Below are positions 16,539 through 23,546 of a stretch of 39,484 nucleotides of DNA, piece by piece. The position numbers and the translations under genes are program-made. The DNA is taken from positions 1-39,484 of the forward strand of contig JALWYV010000057.1 of the NCBI GenBank assembly GCA_027003075.1, read 5' to 3'. Position 1 is the stretch's first letter; every line of letters begins with the position of its first letter. The DNA is from Caldifarciminota bacterium. GTDB taxonomy: Bacteria > Hydrothermota > Hydrothermia > LBFQ01. The notes beneath the pieces are model-generated. The model ran no database searches. It was not told the origin of the DNA and worked only from the letters and a program-made list of their open reading frames with translations.

Positions 16539-17364
16539 AACCCTGAAAGAACTTCTGATAGCGTTCTCCATCGCGCTCCTCGTATGGTTTTATGCCAAGA
16601 TGTCCCGCACCTACGAGGTGGTGATGAAGGTGCCGGTGATATTCGTTAACGTCCCCCGGAATATGGCCTTCGTTGAGAGGACGGACAGCGTGGTTTTAAA
16701 GATCAAGGGGTCGGGGTTTGATATAATCAGGTTAAGGTTGTCGGGACCACGCCTCGTATACGACCTCTCCGGTGTGGGGCCGGAGGGCGAACTACCTATA
16801 GACACTTCCTATCTCCGGCCGAAAGTCAGGGTTTCTATGGAGCCTCTCTTCACGAGTGGCGTGCGGTACGCCTTAGACGAGGAGATCTCCCGTACGGTAT
16901 CCGTTATGCCCACGCTCAAGGGTAAACCGATGAAGGGGTACGTCCTCTACGGGTGGAAGGTGGAAAACAACGTGAACGTCAAGGGACCGAAGAGCATCGT
17001 TGAGCATCTTGATTCCCTACCCACGTACCCGATAGACCTGACCGGCAGGAGGAGGGACTTCAAGACGACCGTTCGGGTGTTCGCGGAGGGTCTGAACCTG
17101 TCCTCCGTTAAGCCCGGAAGCGTAATCGTACACGTCATGATAGACACCGTAATAACGAGGGACGTACCGGTAGTACTGAAGGACTCCTCTTTCACCGTAA
17201 AGGTGGTAGGCCCGAAGCGGGTGGTGGAAGGCATAGACCGGCTAAGGGCATTCTCCGTGGGCGATTCCCTCATAATACCGCGACCCGAAGGCACGCAGGT
17301 AATTTTCCCGAGGGAAGATGAAAAAGGCGATACTTTACAGCAGTCGGGACATAAGGGTAGTTGA
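16528..17364 (+). CDS. cdaR: YbbR-domain regulator of CdaA
   Basis: A 278-residue single-pass membrane protein: one N-terminal helix (LLIAFSIALLVWFYAKM, about residues 8-24) then extracytoplasmic YbbR repeats, recognisable by VPVIFVNVPRNMAFVERTDSVVLKIKGSG and later copies around VNVKGPKSIVEHLDSLPTYPIDLTGRRRDF and FTVKVVGPKRVVEGID. CdaR modulates the cyclase activity of CdaA in Firmicutes, and the 11-bp overlap with cdaA supports the same partnership. The gene's last 47 bp also encode the start of the alcohol dehydrogenase in another frame, so the YbbR tail after IFPRE is probably not structurally constrained. Confidence 0.88.
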   Translation: MRSETLKELLIAFSIALLVWFYAKMSRTYEVVMKVPVIFVNVPRNMAFVERTDSVVLKIKGSGFDIIRLRLSGPRLVYDLSGVGPEGELPIDTSYLRPKVRVSMEPLFTSGVRYALDEEISRTVSVMPTLKGKPMKGYVLYGWKVENNVNVKGPKSIVEHLDSLPTYPIDLTGRRRDFKTTVRVFAEGLNLSSVKPGSVIVHVMIDTVITRDVPVVLKDSSFTVKVVGPKRVVEGIDRLRAFSVGDSLIIPRPEGTQVIFPREDEKGDTLQQSGHKGS

Positions 17365-18325
17365 GGCTCCCGTCCCGGAGGTGGGGCCGTCCGACATGCT
17401 GGTGAGGGTGAAGGTCTGCGGAATATGTACGGGCGAATTGATGGACTGGTACGTCAACAGAAAGGCCCCGTATACGCCCGGCCACGAGTTCGTGGGTGTC
17501 GTTGAGAAGGTGGGGCCGGAGGTCGTGAGTTTCAACGTGGGGGACAGGGTATTCGTCCACCACCACGCCCCCTGCATGGAGTGCGAGTACTGCCGTTTCG
17601 GGGACTACGTCCACTGCGACCTCTGGAGGGCCGGGGGTCTGGAGCCGGGAGGTTTCTCGGAGTACGTGAGGGTGCCGGAGCATATCTGGAAAACGGACGT
17701 TTTGAAGGTGCCCGACCACGTTTCCGACGAGGATGCTGCCCTCGTTGAGCCGCTGGCCACGTCCGTAAAGGCTGTCAGAAGGGCGCAGATCGTCAAGGGG
17801 GAACCCGTCCTCATGGTGGGTCTCGGTTTTATGGGACTCCTGAACTACGAGGTGGCCAGAGAGTTCGGGGGGGACGTGTGGGGTGTGGACATCAACCGGG
17901 ATAGGGTCAACCTCGTGAGGGAGAGGTGGGGTATAAGGGCGTACCTTCCCGAAGATTTAAAAGGTACGAAGTTCCGTAAGGTGTTCGTAAATCCGGGTAC
18001 TCCCGCCGCCGTCCTCTCCGGCCTGGACTTCGTCCGCAAGGGAGGTAGCCTTATCCTCTTCGCCCCCCTTCCTCCGGGTGAGAACGTGAACCTTGACTTC
18101 AACCGCCTCTACTTTGACGAGATAAGCCTTATACCCTCCTACTCCGCCGGACCGGACGACACCCGCATAGCCATGGCACTTATAAGCGAGGGGAAGATAA
18201 GGCCGTCAAGGTACGTAAGCTTTCGCGTTCCCCTGAGCAGGATAGCAGAGGGTTTTGAACTGGCCCGAAGACCGGACGTCATCAAGGTAACGGTGTACGT
18301 TGAGGGGGAACCTCCGGAAGAATAA
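17318..18325 (+). CDS. Zinc-dependent alcohol/polyol dehydrogenase (MDR family)
   Basis: A 335-residue medium-chain dehydrogenase that likely oxidises an alcohol or polyol with NAD(P). Catalytic zinc ligands can be read as C37 (CGICTGE) and H56-E57 (GHEFVGVVEKVG). The structural zinc lobe is C86, C89, C92 and C100 (APCMECEYCRFGDYVHC). The Rossmann region starts at PVLMVGLGFMGLLNYEVA with D at the end of strand two (WGVDINRDRV), suggesting NAD rather than NADP. The ATG at 17318 has GAGGGA before it and matches the usual N-terminus, so the 47-bp overlap with the YbbR gene is probably real. The substrate cannot be assigned. Its 3' end overlaps the convergent TolC-like gene by 44 bp. Confidence 0.9.
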   Translation: MKKAILYSSRDIRVVEAPVPEVGPSDMLVRVKVCGICTGELMDWYVNRKAPYTPGHEFVGVVEKVGPEVVSFNVGDRVFVHHHAPCMECEYCRFGDYVHCDLWRAGGLEPGGFSEYVRVPEHIWKTDVLKVPDHVSDEDAALVEPLATSVKAVRRAQIVKGEPVLMVGLGFMGLLNYEVAREFGGDVWGVDINRDRVNLVRERWGIRAYLPEDLKGTKFRKVFVNPGTPAAVLSGLDFVRKGGSLILFAPLPPGENVNLDFNRLYFDEISLIPSYSAGPDDTRIAMALISEGKIRPSRYVSFRVPLSRIAEGFELARRPDVIKVTVYVEGEPPEE

Positions 18326-19448
18326 CCGGGCAGGTTCTCTCCTTTAAATCCTCCAGTTTCTCTTTTAGAGCCTCAACCTTGAGGGTGTAGTACTCCAGTT
18401 TTATCCTCGCCAGGGTAAACCGATCTATCCTGCCCATGCGGTACAGGGAGAGGGCCTCCCCGTAGATGCCGAGAGCCTCGGTGACGGTCGTAGTATCAAC
18501 CTCCCTCCCTTTACGATCCTTATTCACCCTTTCTTTGCGCCTCGTGAGTAGGTTGAGAAGGCTCTTTTCCCTCCTCACCTTCAACCTGCCCGTCTCGTCA
18601 AACGTGAGGACTATCCGCAGGCCGTACACCGTACCCATTCCGAGGGAGTCCCGATTTAATCCTGCCGGTCTTCCGTACCAGACCTCTCCAAAGGCGAAGA
18701 TCTTCGGGAGGAAGCGGGCCATCTCCGCCCTCGTGGACCACCTCTGGGCGTTTACGAGGTGTGAGGAATCGTAAGGTTCACATTCGGGCAACTCCCCCTT
18801 CACCTCCACGCTTTCAACCCGCATACCCGTAAGGGACTCCACGGTGTCCCTTATCCTCAGGTACTTCCTGTAAATACCTTCCCTTAACTTCCTCAACCGT
18901 AGAAGTTTTACTCTCAGTTCAAGGTAGTCCGGAGGGGGGATCCTCCCCAGAGAGCGGAGGGTGTCGGCCACGGCTCTAAGGGAGTCCACCGTACTGAGGG
19001 CGCTGTCTATCGCCTTAAGTATCTCGTTGGAAGTGTTTAAGGTACGCAGGAGGATCCTGAAGTTCGTTACGGCGTTCTTACGGGATACCTTTAAAACGCT
19101 CCGGGCGTAGGCCGAAGCCTCCCGTGAGGCCATGTTCCACGCCAGAACCTGAGGGTCAAAGAGGGACCACACGAACCCGCTCCCTACCCTGTTAACATCA
19201 GAAAAGCCAAGATCCATCTCCCTCTCCTCAAGCCTCAGGTGTACGGTATCCACGTACTGGTACCGGAAGTAAGGCACGGGGGTGATATGGGCGTCGTCGT
19301 AAAATATGTAAAATTTCGGGAACAGGTAGCCCCTTGCCAGAGATACGGAGGCGTCGTAATATTTCATGTAAGCCTGAAGGTGCGTCAGGTTCCTCTCCAC
19401 GAAGCGGGATATTAGGGTGTCTTCCGGAACGGACAGGAGGAGGATCAC
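18282..19448 (-). CDS. TolC-like outer-membrane efflux protein
   Basis: A 388-residue protein with the long amphipathic helical hairpins of the outer-membrane efflux (OEP) family: FVERNLTHLQAYMKYYDASVSLARGYLFPKFYI near the N-terminus, helical stretches with heptad character at about 130-210 (LRTLNTSNEILKAIDSALSTVDSLRAVADTL) and 290-375 (EALGIYGEALSLYRMGRIDRFTLARIKLEYYTLKVEALKEKLEDLKERT). It probably forms a trimeric outer-membrane duct for an efflux or type I system; no inner-membrane pump gene is adjacent. The GTG start is fixed by a TAGAAT 6 nt upstream that contains an in-frame TAG. This leaves only MILLLS before the mature sequence, an extremely short export signal. Confidence 0.78.
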   Translation of the reverse strand: MILLLSVPEDTLISRFVERNLTHLQAYMKYYDASVSLARGYLFPKFYIFYDDAHITPVPYFRYQYVDTVHLRLEEREMDLGFSDVNRVGSGFVWSLFDPQVLAWNMASREASAYARSVLKVSRKNAVTNFRILLRTLNTSNEILKAIDSALSTVDSLRAVADTLRSLGRIPPPDYLELRVKLLRLRKLREGIYRKYLRIRDTVESLTGMRVESVEVKGELPECEPYDSSHLVNAQRWSTRAEMARFLPKIFAFGEVWYGRPAGLNRDSLGMGTVYGLRIVLTFDETGRLKVRREKSLLNLLTRRKERVNKDRKGREVDTTTVTEALGIYGEALSLYRMGRIDRFTLARIKLEYYTLKVEALKEKLEDLKERTCPVILPEVPPQRTPLP

Positions 19449-19454
19449 GAAAGG

Positions 19455-19460
19455 ATTCTA
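19455..19460 (-). promoter_or_regulatory. -10 hexamer for the TolC-like gene
   Basis: TAGAAT on the minus strand, 6 nt before GTG. Its TAG is in frame with the gene and blocks any longer N-terminus. Confidence 0.55.
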
Positions 19461-19502
19461 AAGTGTACACGACAACTTACCCTTCAGGGGTGTGGGCGCT
19501 CT

Positions 19503-19508
19503 TAGAAT
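19503..19508 (+). promoter_or_regulatory. -10 hexamer for the DprE1-like gene
   Basis: TAGAAT, 6 nt before GTG at 19515; divergent from the TolC-like hexamer. Confidence 0.55.
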
Positions 19509-19514
19509 ACACGT

Positions 19515-20837
19515 GTGGCCCGGATATACGAAGCCGAAATCTCCGGATGGGGAAACTACCCACGGGTTAGAAGCCGGATAGTGGAGCCTTTCACGTACGG
19601 AGAGGTTAAGGATCTGATATTTAAAACCACGATCCCCAGAGGTCTGGGAAGGAGTTATGCGGACCAGTCCGTTAACGGCGGTGGGTACGTCCTGAGGATG
19701 CTTCCTCTGAACCGCTTCCTGCACTTTGACGAGAACACGGGAGTACTCAGGGCGGAGGCGGGGGTTTCCCTTGAGGAGGTTCTAAGGACCTTCGTGCCGA
19801 GGGGATGGTTCCCCCACGTTACGCCGGGGACGAAGTACGTCACCCTCGGAGGTATGGCCGCCAGTGACGTCCATGGAAAGAATCACCATCGGGAGGGGTC
19901 TATATCCGAATACGTAACTTCTTTAACCCTCCTGACACCCGAAGGTGAGGTACTGACGCTCACACCGGAGGATGAGGAGTTCTGGGCCACCGTAGGCGGC
20001 ATGGGACTGACGGGCGTAATTCTGGAGGTTGAGATGAGGCTCCGCCGTATAGAGTCCTCGTACATACGATATAAGGCGGTGAGGGTCAAGAACATAGACG
20101 AGATGCTGGCGACGTTTGACGAGTACGACCCCCATTACACCTACTCCGTGGCGTGGATAGACTGTCTGTCCTCCGGGAAGAACATGGGCAGGGGTGTCGT
20201 GATGTTCGGCGAGCATGCCACCGTGGAAGAGCTTCCGGAGAAGTTGAGAAGGAAACCCCTCTTTTACGTGGATAAGTTCAAACTCCGATTCCCTTTCTAC
20301 GCCCCATCCTTCCTGCTCAACGACCTGACGATGGCCGTCTTCAACTGGTTATACTACACCACCCACCCGACTTACGAAGGCTTCGTAGATTACGAGAGGT
20401 TCTTCTATCCCCTTGATGCTATAGACGAGTGGAATAAAGCCTACGGGAAGCGCGGTTTCATACAGTTCCAGTTCGTCGTCCCGGAGTCCGAAACCATGGT
20501 CAGGATTCTGGAGAAGATCGTAAAGCACGGGGGCGGTTCCTTCCTCGCCGTCCTCAAGAGGATGGGAAAACAGAGGGGATACCTTCCCTTCGGTATTCCG
20601 GGGTGGACCCTCGCCCTTGACTTCGCAATAAAACCGGGCCTGTTTGATTTCCTACGGCCCCTCATGCGGGAGATAGTTAAGGAGGGAGGGAGGTTCTACC
20701 TTACCAAAGATGCCCTTATGGACGGGGCCATATTCCGGGACTCCTACCCGTACTTCCCGAAGTGGTACGAGATAAGGAGGAAACTTGACCCAAGAGGCGT
20801 TATGTCGTCGGATATGAGCCGGCGCCTCGGAATATGA
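19515..20837 (+). CDS. DprE1-like FAD-dependent 2-oxidase
   Basis: A 440-residue flavoenzyme of the DprE1 type (decaprenylphosphoryl-ribose 2-oxidase). The FAD-binding half has GLGRSYADQSVNGGG, VTPGTKYVTLGGMAASDVHGKNHHREGS and FWATVGGMGLTGVI, all close to the mycobacterial pattern; the substrate half ends with YLTKDALMDG (conserved Lys), YEIRRKLDPRGVMSSDMSRRLGI. DprE1 works with the reductase DprE2 to epimerise ribose to arabinose on a polyprenyl phosphate; no DprE2-like gene is in the window. At the position I align with mycobacterial Cys387 (GWNVCVDF) this protein reads GWTLALDF, an Ala. The start is GTG, 6 nt after TAGAAT. Confidence 0.88.
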   Translation: MARIYEAEISGWGNYPRVRSRIVEPFTYGEVKDLIFKTTIPRGLGRSYADQSVNGGGYVLRMLPLNRFLHFDENTGVLRAEAGVSLEEVLRTFVPRGWFPHVTPGTKYVTLGGMAASDVHGKNHHREGSISEYVTSLTLLTPEGEVLTLTPEDEEFWATVGGMGLTGVILEVEMRLRRIESSYIRYKAVRVKNIDEMLATFDEYDPHYTYSVAWIDCLSSGKNMGRGVVMFGEHATVEELPEKLRRKPLFYVDKFKLRFPFYAPSFLLNDLTMAVFNWLYYTTHPTYEGFVDYERFFYPLDAIDEWNKAYGKRGFIQFQFVVPESETMVRILEKIVKHGGGSFLAVLKRMGKQRGYLPFGIPGWTLALDFAIKPGLFDFLRPLMREIVKEGGRFYLTKDALMDGAIFRDSYPYFPKWYEIRRKLDPRGVMSSDMSRRLGI

Positions 20838-21794
20838 CTACCGGCCACTTTCAATCAGGGCCTCAACCCTCTCAAGGGACTTTCTGGCCTGCTCAAACTC
20901 CGGCTCTATCTTTAGGGCCTTCCTGAAGAATATCCGGGCGCTCTCAAGGTCCCCCTCGGAGTAGTACTGCAGTCCCCGCTTGTAGAAGGCCAGAGCGAGG
21001 GGATCGTGGAGTTTTTCAAGGGTCTCTTCCAGCTTCCTGACGACTTCCTTAAGTTCTCCCCTCTTGCGCACGAGATGGGTCTTTATACGGCTTACCTTCC
21101 CCTTTTGCGCGTCAACGTAACTGTCAAACCTCCTGTGGGCGTTCCAGATCTCCTCAAAGGGCAGGCAGATATGTCCCTCCACCATCCTGTCCTCAAATAT
21201 CTCGTAGAAACGGAAGTTCAACTCCTTGTCCTTCAAACGGGAGAGTACGACGGTATCCCTCTCAAGGGCCTTCATCTCAAGGTAGAGGCTGTCGGTTGGA
21301 GATCTGTCCCTTATCTGGCCAACGCATATCTCAAGGGCGCCGTAGTAGTCCGTGTTCTTCAGTTTAGATATCCAGTCCGCCAGACTCTTGCGCCTTTTGC
21401 CGAGGGACCCCGTACTGTCAACAAGATAGATGGACGTGGATACTATCTCGTATTTACTCCCCCTCCGCTTTACCCTTATCGGTGAGAAACCGTTACACAG
21501 CAGGTTCCCATCCTCCACCTCACATCCGAGGGTAAGCCTCCCCCTCACGAAGTTTAGGAAAAGGACCTCCTCAAACCTCTCCGGGTTAACGAAAACCCTG
21601 TCGTACCCGTCAAACTCCCCCTTCCTCCACTTCTTAACCGCCCTTTCCAGACGATCGGAGCCGGACGAGGATATGGGGAGGAGATCCGTTCCTACGGAGG
21701 GTACACCGTAGATCACAAAATAGGAGATCGCACCTATGCCGACGAACAGGAGAAGGACGACAAAGAGTATAACCGCAACTAACCACTTCCTCAT
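20838..21794 (-). CDS. Membrane-anchored TPR protein
   Basis: A 318-residue protein with a single N-terminal membrane anchor (about residues 5-30, VAVILFVVLLLFVGIGAISYF) and a predicted extracytoplasmic body. The C-terminal 60 residues contain tetratricopeptide-like helices: PLALAFYKRGLQYYSEGDLESARIFFRKALKIEPEFEQARKSLERVEAL. The segment around 225-265 is a likely coiled coil (RIKTHLVRKRGELKEVVRKLEETLEKL). I do not recognise the central region. It overlaps the nadA stop by 4 bp (ATGA), so it is translationally coupled to nadA, although a functional link is not obvious. Its stop abuts that of the convergent DprE1-like gene. Confidence 0.82.
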   Translation of the reverse strand: MRKWLVAVILFVVLLLFVGIGAISYFVIYGVPSVGTDLLPISSSGSDRLERAVKKWRKGEFDGYDRVFVNPERFEEVLFLNFVRGRLTLGCEVEDGNLLCNGFSPIRVKRRGSKYEIVSTSIYLVDSTGSLGKRRKSLADWISKLKNTDYYGALEICVGQIRDRSPTDSLYLEMKALERDTVVLSRLKDKELNFRFYEIFEDRMVEGHICLPFEEIWNAHRRFDSYVDAQKGKVSRIKTHLVRKRGELKEVVRKLEETLEKLHDPLALAFYKRGLQYYSEGDLESARIFFRKALKIEPEFEQARKSLERVEALIESGR

Positions 21795-22774
21795 TTGCCC
21801 TTAGAGGATAGCTGGAGCATGCGCTCTATGGGGACGCGGGCCCTCTCGGCTATGTGGGGCGGTACCTTCACCTCGTAGATCTCCTCCTCAAGGGACCTCA
21901 CGAGCTTGTCTACGGTTATCATCTTCATGTACTCGCAGACCATGTCCTCCCGTAGAGGTTTCAGCCTGTCGCTCCCGTCCCCTATCTCCTTACTGAGGCG
22001 ATAGAGTATTCCCACTTCGGTCGCGACGACGTACTCCCCTTCGGGATGCTCCCTAACGTACCTGACCATCCCCCCCGTTGAGAACACCTTGATGTCAACG
22101 TCAAGCTCGCCCTTCGCCTTGAGGTAGAGGCAGTTGGTGGAACACCCGCACTCCGGATGTACGAGCATCGTCGCCCCCGGATGTTCAACGGCAGCCTTGC
22201 TTATGTCCTGAGGGGTCACCCTCGCGTGGACGTGGCATTCCCCCGGCCAGATGTGCATGTTCTTCCTGCCCGTCACCTCCTTAACGTACATACCGAGGAA
22301 CATATCCGGGAGGAAGAGTATCTCCTTATCCTCCTGTATGGATCGGATTATGTCCACGGCGTTGGAGGACGTGACCGTGTAGTCCGAAAGCGCCTTAACC
22401 TCGGCCGTAGTGTTGACGTAGGAGACCACTACCGCATCCGGATGTTGGGCCTTCCACTCCCTCAATTGCTCCGGCGTTATGCTCTCGGCGAGGGAGCATC
22501 CGGCGTACCTTTCGGGTGTTATCACCTTTCGGTCGGGGAGGAGGATGGCCGCCGTTTCGGCCATGAAGTGTACGCCACATACCACCACGAGGGGATGGTC
22601 CGTCTTCTTCGCCTCCATGGCCATGCCAAGGGAGTCGCCCACGTAGTCGGCGACGTCCTGTATCTCAGGGAGCTGGTAGTTGTGGGCGATTATGTAAGCG
22701 TCCTTTTTTTTCTTAAGGTCCAGAACCTTCCTCTGAAGGTCCCTGATCTCGTCTACGCTCATCATCACCGGCAT
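21791..22774 (-). CDS. nadA: Quinolinate synthase
   Basis: Condenses iminoaspartate with dihydroxyacetone phosphate to quinolinate in de novo NAD synthesis, using a [4Fe-4S] cluster. The three cluster cysteines lie in ERYAGCSLAE, HPECGCSTNC and EDMVCEYMKM; AHNYQLPEIQDVADYVGDSLGMAM and CGVHFMAETAAILLPDRKVI are also family hallmarks, as is WPGECHVHARV. The 327-residue length is normal. The start is ATG 22774, 7 nt after TAGAAT; a second ATG pair (MMS, about 9 nt further) would also work. nadB and nadC are not in the window. It is cotranscribed with the TPR gene. Confidence 0.96.
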   Translation of the reverse strand: MPVMMSVDEIRDLQRKVLDLKKKKDAYIIAHNYQLPEIQDVADYVGDSLGMAMEAKKTDHPLVVVCGVHFMAETAAILLPDRKVITPERYAGCSLAESITPEQLREWKAQHPDAVVVSYVNTTAEVKALSDYTVTSSNAVDIIRSIQEDKEILFLPDMFLGMYVKEVTGRKNMHIWPGECHVHARVTPQDISKAAVEHPGATMLVHPECGCSTNCLYLKAKGELDVDIKVFSTGGMVRYVREHPEGEYVVATEVGILYRLSKEIGDGSDRLKPLREDMVCEYMKMITVDKLVRSLEEEIYEVKVPPHIAERARVPIERMLQLSSKGK

Positions 22775-22781
22775 TCTTCCT

Positions 22782-22787
22782 ATTCTA
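22782..22787 (-). promoter_or_regulatory. -10 hexamer for nadA
   Basis: TAGAAT on the minus strand, 7 nt before ATG. The AGGAAGA between hexamer and ATG resembles a ribosome site but would lie upstream of the predicted transcription start. Confidence 0.5.
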
Positions 22788-22804
22788 CGGCCGCCGTATA
22801 ACGC

Positions 22805-23494
22805 TCAGGTCCGTATAGTCCCTGTCAAAGATACGAGTGTGGCTGCAAGGTACCACATCCATACCACGGCCGTCTCCCACACCCGTGCCACGAGTAGAGC
22901 ATCTCCAACTACCAACACAACTGCAACCAGCGCCCCGAAGATCCATCGCTTCGTTATTAGGGTGTTCCACAGGAGGGCGAGGTTGTAGAATACGGACAGG
23001 ATCAGGAGCATATCAACGATCACGAACAACGAGTAGGGGGAGAATTTCAGAATCTCCCTGAGGGCGTTGGGTAACAGGAGGATCAGAAAGAGTACCCCCG
23101 CAGAGGCGATAAGTACTGCCATGAGCCTTTTTGCAGGTAATAGGTACCCTTTGCCCAGAAAGTGGAAGGTGTAGCGCACGTTGGCCGACAGGAACATCAA
23201 TCTGGCCAGCATGAACATCAGAAACGCGGCAGTCGTAAGATGAACGGTACCTTTAACCTCCATGAGCAGACACCCCACAGCCTGAACGATAAAAGAGAAG
23301 CCCAGTATGGCCGTGAATTGACCCCGTACGCTGTCCCATCCGAACTCCACCACCGTCCTCCTGAACCATAGGAAGCTCGCTATAATGAACATAAATGCCA
23401 GCACAAGACCGGCGATTTCAGGACGCGTCAGTATTATGGCAGATCCTGAGAGAAAGAGGAATGCTATGAGGTAACGTATGTACAGTAAGAACAT
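22805..23494 (-). CDS. Uncharacterised polytopic membrane protein
   Basis: A 229-residue integral membrane protein with about eight predicted helices (FLLYIRYLIAFLFLSGSAII; GLVLAFMFIIASFLWF; TAILGFSFIVQAVGCLL; AAFLMFMLARLMFL; LMAVLIASAGVLFLILLL; FVIVDMLLILSVFYNLALLW; FGALVAVVLVVGDALL; VVWMWYLAATLVSLTG). No charged catalytic motif stands out, and I cannot assign a family. An ATG at 23494 is 6 nt after TAAAAT, while a GTG at 23500 immediately abuts the hexamer, so ATG is the better start. It sits directly upstream of nadA on the same strand with a 30-bp gap that holds the nadA hexamer. Confidence 0.75.
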   Translation of the reverse strand: MFLLYIRYLIAFLFLSGSAIILTRPEIAGLVLAFMFIIASFLWFRRTVVEFGWDSVRGQFTAILGFSFIVQAVGCLLMEVKGTVHLTTAAFLMFMLARLMFLSANVRYTFHFLGKGYLLPAKRLMAVLIASAGVLFLILLLPNALREILKFSPYSLFVIVDMLLILSVFYNLALLWNTLITKRWIFGALVAVVLVVGDALLVARVWETAVVWMWYLAATLVSLTGTIRT

Positions 23495-23500
23495 ACTCAC

Positions 23501-23506
23501 ATTTTA
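23501..23506 (-). promoter_or_regulatory. -10 hexamer for the polytopic membrane protein gene
   Basis: TAAAAT on the minus strand, followed by GTGAGT and then ATG; decides between GTG 23500 and ATG 23494. Confidence 0.5.
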
Positions 23507-23546
23507 AAGATGATACGAAATATCCGAAAAATTTGTTGTATATCTC

